Positions 39,163-48,664 of a stretch of 64,000 bases of DNA are shown one piece after another; the first letter of the stretch is position 1; each line of letters begins with the position of its first letter. Origin of the DNA: JBBDWR01 sp040902745 (lineage in GTDB: Bacteria > Actinomycetota > UBA4738 > HRBIN12); the NCBI GenBank assembly GCA_040902745.1, contig JBBDWR010000013.1, forward strand, positions 248,001-312,000, written 5' to 3'. The position numbers and the translations under genes were made by a program. The notes beneath the pieces are model-generated. The model saw only the letters and a list, made by a program, of their open reading frames with translations, was not told the DNA's origin and searched no databases.

Positions 39163-39639
39163 GTGAGCGACCCGGCACCGCTGGTCGGGGTGCTCGCCGC
39201 CTCCCCGTCCGAGCTCGGTGTGCTCCAGCAGGCCGGTGCGATCCTCGAGAAGTTCGCGATCCCGCACGAGATCCGAGTGATGTCGTCGTCGCGCAATCCG
39301 GATCTGGCCGACGAATACGCGCGCACCGCGTTCGAGCGTGGACTCAAGGTGATCATCTGCACGACCGGCATCTCCGGTCACCTCGCTGCCGCGATCGCGG
39401 CGCGGACGGTGTTGCCTGTGATCGGCGTGCCGATCGTCTCGCCCCCGCAGATGGACGGGCGCGAAGCGCTCGCGATCACGGCGCAGATGCCGTCGGGCGT
39501 TCCCGTCGCGACCGTGGGGGTCGACGCCGGGGTCAACGCGGCGGTCCTCGCCACGCAGATCATCGCCGTCGGCGACCCGGACGTGCAGCAGCGCCTCTGG
39601 AGGTTCAAGGACGATCTCGCGGAGGGTCTGCGGCTGTGA
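39163..39639 (+). CDS. purE: PurE-like AIR carboxylase/N5-CAIR mutase with altered active site
   Basis: The 158-residue protein follows the PurE fold along its whole length (AGAILEKFAIPHEIRVMS, ERGLKVIICTTG, LPVIGVPIVSP, ITAQMPSGVPVATVGVD). Its position between purD and purB is that of purE. The catalytic landmarks are changed: the usual G-S-x-S-D-W reads AASPSEL, S-A-H-R-T-P reads SSSRNP (so the His45 equivalent is Ser), and the Gly-rich G-A-G-G loop reads TTGIS. It may be a variant with different chemistry or a paralogue that no longer makes CAIR. The GTG has a GGGGAGAGG box. No purK is visible. Confidence 0.75.
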   Translation: MSDPAPLVGVLAASPSELGVLQQAGAILEKFAIPHEIRVMSSSRNPDLADEYARTAFERGLKVIICTTGISGHLAAAIAARTVLPVIGVPIVSPPQMDGREALAITAQMPSGVPVATVGVDAGVNAAVLATQIIAVGDPDVQQRLWRFKDDLAEGLRL

Positions 39640-39664
39640 GGTCCGGGCCGCGGGAGGGTGCGCG

Positions 39665-40975
39665 ATGATCCCCCGCTATTCCCAACCCGAGATGGACGCG
39701 GTGTGGACCGACGCGGCCCGCATGGCGCATTGGCTTGAGATCGAGATCGCCGCCGTCGAGGCGCGCGCGGAACTGGGCGATGTGCCGTCTGCCGACGCCG
39801 CAGCGATCCGCGCGGATGCCTCCGTGGACGTCGAGCGCGCGCTCGAGCTCGAGCAGGTCACCCGTCACGACGTTGCGGCGTTCGTCCAGGCGGTCGGAGA
39901 GACCTCCCCCGAGGCCTCCCGCTGGCTGCATTTCGGCATGACCTCTTCGGATGTGCTCGACACGGGCCTCGCGATGCAGCTGCGGGCGGCGGCGGACATC
40001 CTGTTGGGTCGACTCGAGCGGTTGCTCGCGGTGACCAAGCGCCTCGCCCTCGAACATCGGAGCACGGTGATGGCGGGGCGCAGTCACGGGATCCACGCGG
40101 AACCGTCGAGCTTCGGGCACAAGGTGGCGATCTGGGCTTTCGAGCTCGACCGCGGCCGGGAGCGGCTGCGGCGAGCCAAACAGGTCGTCGGCGTGGGCAA
40201 GCTTTCCGGAGCCGTCGGGACCTACTCCCAGCTCGATCCGCGAGTGGAAGAGCTGGTGATGGCTCGGCTGGGTCTTCGACCGGCCGAGGCGTCCAACCAG
40301 ATCGTCCAGCGCGATCGTCACGCCGAGTACATGGCCGCGCTGGCTCTGCTCGCCACGACACTCGACAAGATCGCCACCGAGATCCGGCATCTCGCGCGTA
40401 CAGAGGTCCGCGAGGTTCAGGAGCCGTTCGCCGAGGGACAGAAGGGTTCGTCGGCGATGCCGCACAAGCGTAATCCGGTAGCGAGCGAGCGGATCAGCGG
40501 ACTCGCGCGGGTGATCCGGGGCAACCTGCAGACGGCGCTGGAGAACGTCCCCTTGTGGCACGAGCGCGACATCTCCCACTCCTCGGCCGAGCGGGTGATC
40601 TTCCCGGACTCCACCGGGTTGTTGGACTTCATGCTGAAGGAGACGACCACCGTCCTCGAGGGATTGCGGATCCACCCGGAGCGCATGCGGGAGAACCTCG
40701 CCTCCGACGGCGGGCTCGCCTTCAGCCAGAGCGTGCTCCTCGTGCTCGTGGACAAGGGGCTGTCGCGCGACGACGCGTACCGGATCGTCCAGACGGCGGC
40801 GGCCGCCGCGTGGGACGGTGGGGGGGACTTCCGGGCGGATCTCGGATCCAATCCGGAGGTCGCACGGCTGCTCACCCCGGAGGAGTTGAACGTGCTGTTC
40901 GATCCGAACCGCTACCTGCGAAACCTTGACGTAGTGTTCGACCGCCTCGAGAAGCTGAGCGTCGAGGGGACCTGA
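39665..40975 (+). CDS. purB: Adenylosuccinate lyase
   Basis: The 436-residue fumarase-superfamily enzyme acts twice in purine synthesis (SAICAR and adenylosuccinate cleavage). It has MTSSDVLDTGLAMQLR, the His region GRSHGIHAEPSSFG, and the signature GSSAMPHKRNPVASER. It is of normal length and starts 25 bases after purE. Confidence 0.97.
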   Translation: MIPRYSQPEMDAVWTDAARMAHWLEIEIAAVEARAELGDVPSADAAAIRADASVDVERALELEQVTRHDVAAFVQAVGETSPEASRWLHFGMTSSDVLDTGLAMQLRAAADILLGRLERLLAVTKRLALEHRSTVMAGRSHGIHAEPSSFGHKVAIWAFELDRGRERLRRAKQVVGVGKLSGAVGTYSQLDPRVEELVMARLGLRPAEASNQIVQRDRHAEYMAALALLATTLDKIATEIRHLARTEVREVQEPFAEGQKGSSAMPHKRNPVASERISGLARVIRGNLQTALENVPLWHERDISHSSAERVIFPDSTGLLDFMLKETTTVLEGLRIHPERMRENLASDGGLAFSQSVLLVLVDKGLSRDDAYRIVQTAAAAAWDGGGDFRADLGSNPEVARLLTPEELNVLFDPNRYLRNLDVVFDRLEKLSVEGT

Positions 40976-40978
40976 CCG

Positions 40979-41923
40979 GTGGCCACCGCCGGCGACCTTC
41001 TCGCTCGCGGCAAGGTCCGCGACATCTACGAAGCCGGGGACGGACGACTGTTGCTGGTCGCGAGCGATCGCATGAGCGCGTTCGACGTGATCTTGCCCAA
41101 CGAGATCCCGGACAAAGGGCGGGTGCTGACCGGACTGGCGCTCTTCTGGTTCGAGCGCACCGCGGACCTCGTGGGCAACCACGTCCTGAGCTCGCGGAGG
41201 TGGGAATTCCCCGAGCCGTTCGCCCGCGATGCGTCCCTCTCGGGACGCGCGACGCTCGTACACAGAGCCGATGTGATCCCCGTCGAATGTGTCGCCCGCG
41301 GGTACCTGTCGGGCTCGGGCTGGAGGCAATACCGCGAACACGGTTCCGTGTGTGGTGTCGGACTGCCGGCAGGGCTCGTGGAGTCCGACCGCCTGCCCGA
41401 GCCGATCTTCACGCCCACGACCAAGGCGGAGCAGGGCCACGACCTTCCGATCACGCTCGAGCAGACGGAGGAACTCGTGGGGCGCGGCCTCGCGCGGAAG
41501 CTGCAGGAGCTCACGCTGTCGGTATACGAGCGGCTCGCAGCCGTCGCGCTCGAGAAGGGGATCGTCGTGGCGGACACGAAGTTCGAGTTCGGGTTCTCCG
41601 GCGGAGAGCTGATCCTCGTGGATGAGATCGGCACGCCCGACTCGTCCCGCTTCTGGCCGGCGGACCGGTATGTCCCGGGAGGCCCGCAGCCCAGCTTCGA
41701 CAAGCAGTTCGTCCGCGACTGGCTCGACGCCAGTGGCTGGGATCACGAGCCCCCGCCGCCCGAGCTGCCGGGAGAAGTCGTCGACCAGACCGCGGCTCGG
41801 TACCGTGAGGCATATGAACGACTGACCGGCGAGCGGTTCGACCACTTCCGCCACCGGATGGGCGTGATCGACGACGAGGAGTGGGACATCAAGAACCCGG
41901 GTTCCACCGCTCCAGGACCCTGA
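40979..41923 (+). CDS. purC: SAICAR synthetase
   Basis: The 314-residue enzyme ligates aspartate to CAIR. It has GKVRDIYEAGDGRLLLVASD, SAFDVILPNEIPDKG, VECVARGYLSGSGWRQY, TKFEFGF and the C-terminal DEIGTPDSSRFWPADRY with KQFVRDWL. This is the longer form of about 300 residues. The GTG start is four bases after the purB stop. Confidence 0.97.
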   Translation: MATAGDLLARGKVRDIYEAGDGRLLLVASDRMSAFDVILPNEIPDKGRVLTGLALFWFERTADLVGNHVLSSRRWEFPEPFARDASLSGRATLVHRADVIPVECVARGYLSGSGWRQYREHGSVCGVGLPAGLVESDRLPEPIFTPTTKAEQGHDLPITLEQTEELVGRGLARKLQELTLSVYERLAAVALEKGIVVADTKFEFGFSGGELILVDEIGTPDSSRFWPADRYVPGGPQPSFDKQFVRDWLDASGWDHEPPPPELPGEVVDQTAARYREAYERLTGERFDHFRHRMGVIDDEEWDIKNPGSTAPGP

Positions 41924-41947
41924 CGCGATCGCGGTGAGGAGGCAGCG

Positions 41948-42208
41948 GTGAGGTACGGATTCGAGGTGCTCGTGTCGCTCAAGGCGGGGTTGCTCGATCC
42001 CCAGGGCAAGGCCGTGGAGGGTTCGCTCCCGGCGCTGGGTTGGACGAACGTTTCCGACGTCCGCGTCGGCAAGCACATCGCGCTGACGATCGAGGCCGAC
42101 GACGAAGACGCCGCCCGCGTCCAGGTCGCCGAGATGGCCGAGCGTCTGCTGTCCAACCCGGTGATCGAGGACTTCCAGATCCTGTCGGCCTCGGAGCTGG
42201 GTGGATGA
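41948..42208 (+). CDS. purS: FGAM synthase subunit PurS
   Basis: The 86-residue bridging subunit of the PurSQL complex lets PurQ-derived ammonia reach PurL. It has the pattern FEVLVSLKAGLLDPQGKAVE, GWTNVSDVRVGKHI and NPVIEDFQI. It overlaps purQ by ATGA. Confidence 0.95.
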   Translation: MRYGFEVLVSLKAGLLDPQGKAVEGSLPALGWTNVSDVRVGKHIALTIEADDEDAARVQVAEMAERLLSNPVIEDFQILSASELGG

Positions 42209-42921
42209 GCCGAGGCGAGCGCGTGCCGCGGATCGGTGTCGTGACCTTCCCGGGCTCGCTCGACGATCGTGACGCGCTGCATGCGGTGGAGCTGATGGGT
42301 GCCCAGGGCATCCCGCTGTGGCACGCGGACACAGACCTGCAGGGCGTCGACGCGGTGATCCTGCCCGGTGGCTTCAGCTACGGGGACTACCTGCGGACCG
42401 GGGCGCTCGCGCGGTTCGCGCGCATCATGGACGCGGTCCGCGCGTTCGCCGATCGAGGCGGTCCGGTGCTGGGGATCTGCAACGGGTTCCAGATCTTGTG
42501 CGAGGCCGGGATGCTGCCCGGAGCGCTCTCCCGCAACGACTCCCTGCGGTTCGTGTGCCGCCCGGTCTCGATCCGCGTGGAGACGTCCGGCACTCCCGTC
42601 ACCGGGCGGCTGCTTCCCGGGGAGACCGTCGAGATCCCGATCAAACACGGGGAGGGGCGGTACGTGGCGGGGAAAGAGGAGCTGCGGCGCATCGAGGGCG
42701 AGGGCCTCGTGGCGTTCCGATACTCAGGACCCGACGGCGTCGTCGATGACGCGCGCAACCCGAACGGAAGCGTGGGCAACATCGCTGGCGTGCGGAACGG
42801 ATCCGGCAACGTCGTGGGACTGATGCCGCATCCCGAGCACGCCGTGGATCCCGACGTCGGGCCGGTCGGTGGTCAGCCGCTGTTCGCTTCCCTGCTGCAG
42901 TACGTCGGCGCGGGAGTCTGA
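42205..42921 (+). CDS. purQ: FGAM synthase glutaminase subunit PurQ
   Basis: The 238-residue class I glutamine amidotransferase releases ammonia for PurL. The triad is visible: Cys in LGICNGFQILCE, and His and Glu in GLMPHPEHAVD. ILPGGFSYGDYLRTGALA is the PurQ-specific region. The ATG overlaps the purS stop, and the purL GTG starts two bases after its stop. Confidence 0.97.
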   Translation: MSRGERVPRIGVVTFPGSLDDRDALHAVELMGAQGIPLWHADTDLQGVDAVILPGGFSYGDYLRTGALARFARIMDAVRAFADRGGPVLGICNGFQILCEAGMLPGALSRNDSLRFVCRPVSIRVETSGTPVTGRLLPGETVEIPIKHGEGRYVAGKEELRRIEGEGLVAFRYSGPDGVVDDARNPNGSVGNIAGVRNGSGNVVGLMPHPEHAVDPDVGPVGGQPLFASLLQYVGAGV

Positions 42922-42923
42922 AG

Positions 42924-45125
42924 GTGGCCCAGGAGCAGCCGCTTCACCGGCAGCTGGGACTCACCGACGAGGAGTTCGGCGACATCCGCCAGACCCTCGG
43001 GCGAGATCCGGGATCCGCCGAGCTCGCGATGTACGCGGCGATGTGGTCCGAGCACTGCTCCTACAAGTCGAGCAAGGTCCATCTGCGATCGCTGCCGACC
43101 GAAGGCAGCGCCGTCCTCGTCGGGCCGGGAGAAGACGCCGGCGCCGTCGACATCGGCGATGGACTCGCGGTCGTGTTCAAGATCGAGAGTCACTCGCACC
43201 CGAGCGCGATCGAGCCCTACCAGGGAGCGGCCACCGGCGTCGGCGGGATCGTGCGCGACATCATCTCGATGGGAGCGCGTCCGATCGCGCTGTTGGATCC
43301 GTTGCGCTTCGGTCCGCTCGACGAGGCGCGCAACCGCTGGCTCTTCGAAGGGGTCGTGGCGGGCATCGGGGGCTACGGCAACTGCATCGGTGTGCCGACC
43401 GTCGGTGGCGAGGTCCACTTCGCCGGTCCGCATTCGTCGAATCCGACGATCAACGTGATGTGCGTCGGGGTCGCGCCTGCGGACCGGCTCGTGACGTCGG
43501 CGATGCCGGTGCACGAGGGGTCGTTGATGGTGTTGTACGGCGCAGCGACCGGCCGCGACGGGATCGGCGGCGTCTCCGTCCTGGCAAGCGCCACCCTCGA
43601 GGAGGGAGCGGAGGCGTCGCGCCCGAGCGTGCAGATCGGCGACCCGTTCGCTGAGAAGCTGCTGATCGAAGCATCGCTCGAGCTCGTGGAGCGCGGGCTG
43701 CTGGAGGGACTCCAGGACCTCGGCGGGGCCGGTCTGACGTGCGCGGTGAGCGAGTCCGCGGCCCGAGCCGGGCTCGGCGCGGAGCTCGATCTCGACGCGG
43801 TGCCGCTGCGAGAGGCCGGCATGGAAGCGTTCGAGATCCTGACCTCCGAGTCGCAGGAGCGGATGCTCGCGATCGTCTCGCCGGGCAAGCTCGTGCAGGT
43901 GCAGGCCGTGTGCGAACGATGGGGCCTGCAGGGGGTCGTCGTCGCGAAGACGATCACGGGCGGGGGTCTGACCGTCCGGCTCGGCGGCGAGATCGTCGCG
44001 CGCGTCCCCGCGCGCTCGCTTGCCGACGAGGGACCGGTGTACGAACGCCCGAGCGCTCCGCCTGCCGACCTCGCCGAGCGGCAGGAGGACGACCCCACCT
44101 TCGCCACCGTGACGGTCAAGGCGGAGGAAGCGTTCTTCAGCGTGCTGGCCTCTCCCAACGTCGCCAGCAAGCGGTGGGTCGCCGAGCAGTACGACGCGCA
44201 CGTGCAGCACAACACGATCGCGGCTGCTGGGGGCGACGCTGCCGTGGTGCGTGTCGACGGCACGCTCAGGGCGCTCGCGCTCTCCAGCGACGGGAAGGGA
44301 CGTTTCGGACACCTCGATCCGTACTTGGGCGCGGCGCATGCGGTCGCCGAGGCGGCTCGCAACGTCGCGTGCACGGGCGCTCGTCCGCTCGCGATCACGA
44401 ACTGCCTGAACTTCGGGAACCCGGAGCGGCCGGAGGTGATGTGGCAGTTCACCGAGTCGATCCGAGGGATCGCCGATGCCTGCCGGGCGTTCGATACGCC
44501 GGTCACCGGCGGCAACGTGAGCTTCTACAACGAGTCGGGTGACTCCGCCGTGTGGCCGACCCCGGTGATCGGGATGCTCGGCCTGCTCGCGGATCACCGC
44601 CTGCGCGTGCGAAGCGGCTTCCGCGGACCGGGGACGACGATCTACCAGCTGGGAGACACGCTCCCCGAACTCGGGGGGTCGGAGTTCGCCGAGGTGGTGC
44701 TCCAGATGATCTCCGGAAAGCCTCCGGCGCTGGAACTCGCCCACGAGCGCGCCCTGCAGCAACTGCTTGTCGACGCGGCCGCGGGGGACCTGCTCGTTTC
44801 CGCCCACGACTGCGGGGACGGCGGACTCGCGATCGCGCTCGCCGAATCGGCGATCGCGGGCGACACGGGTTTCGCCGTGACCCTGCCCGCCGACGCGCCG
44901 TGGTACGTCTCCCTGTTCTCCGAGTCGGCCTCGCGGGTCGTCGTCTCCGTCGACGAGGCGCGCATCGCTGCGTTCGAGGCCCTCGTGGCCAGAGCTGGGG
45001 TCCCTCTGCGCCGTCTCGGCGAGACCGGCGGGCCGCGGATCTCGATCGACGGGGCGCTCGAGACGACCGTCGAGGCGGCACGCGAGGCCTACGAATCTGC
45101 GATCCCCACGCTGCTGGACGCCTGA
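42924..45125 (+). CDS. purL: FGAM synthase subunit PurL (small form)
   Basis: The 733-residue ATP-dependent synthase converts FGAR to FGAM. It shows MWSEHCSYKSSKVHL, KIESHSHPSAIEPYQGAATG, GVGGIVRDIISMGARPIA, GNVSFYNESG and HDCGDGGLAIALAESA. The length fits the small PurL that needs separate PurS and PurQ, both encoded directly upstream. Confidence 0.98.
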   Translation: MAQEQPLHRQLGLTDEEFGDIRQTLGRDPGSAELAMYAAMWSEHCSYKSSKVHLRSLPTEGSAVLVGPGEDAGAVDIGDGLAVVFKIESHSHPSAIEPYQGAATGVGGIVRDIISMGARPIALLDPLRFGPLDEARNRWLFEGVVAGIGGYGNCIGVPTVGGEVHFAGPHSSNPTINVMCVGVAPADRLVTSAMPVHEGSLMVLYGAATGRDGIGGVSVLASATLEEGAEASRPSVQIGDPFAEKLLIEASLELVERGLLEGLQDLGGAGLTCAVSESAARAGLGAELDLDAVPLREAGMEAFEILTSESQERMLAIVSPGKLVQVQAVCERWGLQGVVVAKTITGGGLTVRLGGEIVARVPARSLADEGPVYERPSAPPADLAERQEDDPTFATVTVKAEEAFFSVLASPNVASKRWVAEQYDAHVQHNTIAAAGGDAAVVRVDGTLRALALSSDGKGRFGHLDPYLGAAHAVAEAARNVACTGARPLAITNCLNFGNPERPEVMWQFTESIRGIADACRAFDTPVTGGNVSFYNESGDSAVWPTPVIGMLGLLADHRLRVRSGFRGPGTTIYQLGDTLPELGGSEFAEVVLQMISGKPPALELAHERALQQLLVDAAAGDLLVSAHDCGDGGLAIALAESAIAGDTGFAVTLPADAPWYVSLFSESASRVVVSVDEARIAAFEALVARAGVPLRRLGETGGPRISIDGALETTVEAAREAYESAIPTLLDA

Positions 45126-45246
45126 GTTCGACCTCATGGCCTTAGAACCGTGCCTCGCGTTTCACGTTCCGGCGCTCACGCTCGTTGTTCCCTCGGAGGC
45201 CGTGCCCGATCGGGGCGAGCTCGAGACGGATGCGAGGAGGGGCCCA

Positions 45247-45417
45247 GTGGTATTCCGCGAGCAGGATCCATGGGTGCGGCGAGCGCTCGAGGAAGAACGG
45301 CGCCGCCGGATCGAGGAGGGTGAACAGCTGCGATCGGTGCGACGGCGGGCCCGTCCGGGCGTGCGCGTTCGTGTTCGGGCGGGCCTGCGTCCCCGGGGTC
45401 GGCGGAGTGCCGGGTGA
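45247..45417 (+). CDS. Small basic protein upstream of ECF sigma gene
   Basis: The 56-residue frame starts at a GTG with an AGGAGG box eight bases upstream and ends by overlapping the sigma factor start (GTGA). The product has an acidic/basic helical segment (VRRALEEERRRRIEEGEQL) followed by an Arg-rich tail. The ribosome binding site and overlap support translation, possibly only as a coupling leader for the sigma gene. No family recognised. Confidence 0.4.
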   Translation: MVFREQDPWVRRALEEERRRRIEEGEQLRSVRRRARPGVRVRVRAGLRPRGRRSAG

Positions 45418-45917
45418 CACGACGTTCCGCGCGGCTTCCCGCATTCACCGACTTCGTGCAGGAGCATCGCGTGCGCATCTACCGGTTCCTCGCAGCCGCT
45501 GTCGGTCCGATCGACGCGGACGACTGCTTCCAAGAGACGTTCCTCGCGGCGATGCGCGCCTACCCCAGACTGCAACATGCGGACGCACTGGACCGTTGGA
45601 TCTTGCGGATCGCCACCCGCAAGGCGCTGGACCACCACCGGGGGCGCGCGCGGCGTCCGGTCCCGAGCGACACGGCGAGCGAGATGGCGGATGCTCGTCC
45701 GGCCGCGGCGAAGGCGGGGACCATCGATCTCTCGGATCCGCTCTGGGAGGCGGTACGGACGCTCCCACCCCGGCAACGGGCAGCGGTGGTGCACCGATAC
45801 GTGCTCGACCTGCCATATGAACAGGTCGGGGAGATGATGGGCTGTTCGGCCGAGGCCGCTCGGGCGAACGTGCACCAAGGCATGCGGAAACTTCGGGAGG
45901 AGGTCGGGAGCGGATGA
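45414..45917 (+). CDS. ECF-family RNA polymerase sigma factor
   Basis: The 167-residue protein has region 2 (IYRFLAAAVGPIDADDCFQETFLAAMRA, RWILRIATRKALDHHR) and region 4 (LPPRQRAAVVHRYVLDLPYEQVGEMMGCSAEAARANVHQGMRKLRE). It has no linked anti-sigma gene of the usual kind. Its stop overlaps the start of the ogt-like gene (ATGA), which suggests that the sigma factor and the repair protein are made together. Confidence 0.9.
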   Translation: MTRRSARLPAFTDFVQEHRVRIYRFLAAAVGPIDADDCFQETFLAAMRAYPRLQHADALDRWILRIATRKALDHHRGRARRPVPSDTASEMADARPAAAKAGTIDLSDPLWEAVRTLPPRQRAAVVHRYVLDLPYEQVGEMMGCSAEAARANVHQGMRKLREEVGSG

Positions 45918-46537
45918 ACGACGATGTGCGTGGACGCGATCTGAAACGCCTAGTTGCCGGCGCCTCCGAGCGCTCCGCGGAGCTTGCGGCCGGACTGGGC
46001 GCGGTGGCCGACGAACGAGGACTGCTGGACATCGCGATCGGGACGGTCGACACGCCGCTGGGTCGCCTGTCCGTAGCCGTGACCGCTCGGGGACTGCTGG
46101 AGGTCTCCTTCCCCGAATACGACCGGGACGAGTGGCTGGGTGCGCTCGCTGTTCGTGTCTCGCCCCGCATCCTCGAACTGCCGGAGAAGACCGACGACGT
46201 TCGCCGTCAGCTTGGTGAGTACTTCGAAGGGACGCGCACCACCTTCGACCTGCGTCTGGACCGGCGGCTGCTTCGCGGGTTCCAGCGGGAGACCTTGACC
46301 GAGGCACAGCGCATCCCGTACGGAGGAACGTCGACGTACGGGGAGCTGGCGGAGCGTATCGGGAGTCCGCGCGCCGCGCGTGCGATCGGAAACGCGCTCG
46401 GCGCGAATCCGATCCCGATCGTGATCCCGTGCCATCGGGTGTTGCGGACGGGAGGGGCCCTCGGAGGCTATGGGGGCGGCACACCGCGCAAGCAGCGTCT
46501 GCTGGAGCTCGAGCGCAAGGTGTCGCGGGACCGGTGA
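45914..46537 (+). CDS. ogt: Methylated-DNA--protein-cysteine methyltransferase
   Basis: The 207-residue suicide repair protein removes alkyl groups from O6-alkylguanine. The acceptor Cys is in IPIVIPCHRVLRTGGALGGY, with the upstream helix-turn-helix arginine segment PRAARAIGNALGANP. About 35 residues of charged N-terminal extension precede the usual domain. It is translationally coupled to the ECF sigma factor, so an alkylation-response link is plausible but inferred. Confidence 0.92.
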   Translation: MNDDVRGRDLKRLVAGASERSAELAAGLGAVADERGLLDIAIGTVDTPLGRLSVAVTARGLLEVSFPEYDRDEWLGALAVRVSPRILELPEKTDDVRRQLGEYFEGTRTTFDLRLDRRLLRGFQRETLTEAQRIPYGGTSTYGELAERIGSPRAARAIGNALGANPIPIVIPCHRVLRTGGALGGYGGGTPRKQRLLELERKVSRDR

Positions 46538-46578
46538 GTCCGTGCAGAGGGGGGTCCAGACAGGCATGCTAGCTGTCG

Positions 46579-48664
46579 ATGACTCCACCGATGGATCCTG
46601 CAGAGCGCCCGCCTGACGCAGGCACCGGGCATGACACGATCGAGGCGCTGCGAGCCCTCCAGGAGCGTTCTCGGGCGCTGATCGAACTGCTGCCGTCCGT
46701 CACGTACGTGATGGAGCCCGACGAAACCGGCGGAGCGCTCGTCTATGTCAGCCCGCAGGCCCAGAGCCTGTTCGGCTACCCGATCGAACGTTGGACGTCC
46801 GACCCGGATTTCTGGCGATCCGTGGTGCATCGGGACGACATCGAGCGGATCGAGGCGGCGTGGCAGGCTGCGGGCGTTGATGAGGATCGATACACCCTCC
46901 GGTACCGGTACGTGACCGCCGACGATCGTGTCGTCTGGGTACAGGACTCGGGCACCATGGTCCGCGACCCGGAGGGCGCACCGCTGCATTGGCTCGGGGT
47001 GATCGTCGACATCACCGACCGGATCGAGGTCGAGTGGGAACTGCGCCGACGCGAGGCGATCCTGCACGCGGTCGCCTTCGCTGCGGAACGGTTCCTGGTC
47101 GCATCGCGGTGGCAAGACGTGATCGATGAGGTGCTCGCGCCGCTGGGGGATGCCGCGCAGGTGAGCCGCGTGTACGTGTTCGAGAACAGGCAACGCGACG
47201 ACGGCACGCTCGTCGCCGATCAGCGCGCGGAATGGGTGGCCGACGGGATCTCCCGCGAGCTGGAGAACCCCGAAATGCAAGGCTTCGACTTCTACGCGGT
47301 CGGCTACGGGGAGTGGGCAGACGCGATGCGCAACGGGGAAGCCGTGCAGGGCCACGTCAACGAGGTCAACGAACGTCAGCAGGATCTGTTCGCCGCGCAG
47401 GACATCCGCTCCCTGGCGCTCGTGCCCGTGTTTACCGACGGTGGATGGTGGGGGTTCCTGGGCTTCGACGACTGCGTCGAGGGTCGTCGGTTCCCCCCGG
47501 TCGAGGTCGAGGCGCTTCGTGCCGCTGCCGGGACCCTCGGTGCGGCCCTTCGGCGGGAGAGCGCACAACAGGCCCTGCGCGAGGCGGAGGAACGGTTCCG
47601 CACGCTGGTCGAGCATGTCCCGGCGACAACGCACATCTCCCGCCTGGATCGCACCGCGTCGACGATCTACATCAGTCCGCAGGTCGAGTCCTTGCTTGCT
47701 CGGGTACTCCCCGGCCGAGTGGCTGGCGGACCCCGACCTGTGGGTGAAGGTGCTGCATGAGGACGACCGTGCCGCGGCGATCGCCGTCAACGACCGGTTC
47801 CTCGAGACCGGCGAACCGTTCCGCATGGAGTACCGGATGTGCCGCAAGGACGGACGGGTCGTCTGGGTGCGCGAGGAGGCGACGATGTTCCGCGATGCGG
47901 ATGGAACGTTCGTGTCCGCACAGGGGATCATGGTCGACGTCAGCGATCGGCGCCGAACCGAGGAGGAGCTGCAGCACAGCTTGGAGCTGCTCGAACGCAG
48001 CGATACCGAACGTCAAAAGCTCGTCGCGCACCTCGTTCGCGCGCAGGAACAGGAGCGTGTGCGGATCGCCGACGATATCCACGACGACCCGCTCCAGAAG
48101 CTCACTGCGGTCGGGATGCGCCTGTCCGGCGTCCGCCACGAGCTCGGGGACAGCGCCCCCGACTCGCTCGTGCACCTCGAGCACACAGTGGCCGGAGCGA
48201 TCGCCAGCCTCCGGAGCCTGCTGTTCGACGTCCGCCCACCCGCACTCGACCGCGAGGGCTTGGCGATCGCGTTGCAGCAGTACCTGCGGGAGACCACATC
48301 CGACACGGACCTGCAGTGGGAGTTGCACGATCGGCTGGCCTTGGAGCCCCCGCCGGAGGTGCGCGTGATCTGTTACCGGATCTCGCAGGAGGCGCTCACG
48401 AACGTCCGCAAGCACGCGAAGGCGTCTCGCGTGGACGTCGAGCTCGCGAACGACATCGACGGTGTCCGGGTCCGTATCATCGATGACGGTGTCGGTCTGG
48501 ACGCGGCCGAGACGGGAACCGGAGTCGGCCACTTGGGCATCCCGTCGATGCGCGAGCGCGCCGAGCTCGGCGGCGGCCGGCTCCAGATCCGTGACCGCGC
48601 GGGCGGGGGCACCGTGGTCGAGTTCTGGATCCCGACGGCGTTGCCGTCAGCGACCATCAGCTAG
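46579..48664 (+). pseudogene. PAS-GAF-PAS sensor histidine kinase broken by a 4-bp duplication
   Basis: The first frame encodes a PAS domain (PSVTYVMEPDETGGALVYVS ... HWLGVIVDITDR), a GAF domain (about residues 165-330) and the start of a second PAS (TIYISPQVESLL). The rest continues in another frame: GYSPAEWLADPDLWVKVLHE, HisKA_3 with VRIADDIHDDPLQKL, and HATPase_c with LTNVRKHAKA and GVGHLGIPSMRERAELGG. The switch falls at a tandem TTGC-TTGC (47692-47699). Removing one TTGC restores one 693-residue kinase with ...ESLLGYSP. No membrane segment is seen. Either the gene is inactivated in this genome or the assembly is wrong there. Confidence 0.85.

Noticed and set aside
39605..42076. 823-codon minus-strand frame opposite purB-purC
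   Set aside because: Composition and lack of motifs mark it as a codon-position shadow of the purine genes.
42873..45137. 754-codon minus-strand frame opposite purL
   Set aside because: Antisense shadow. PurL on the plus strand has all family motifs.
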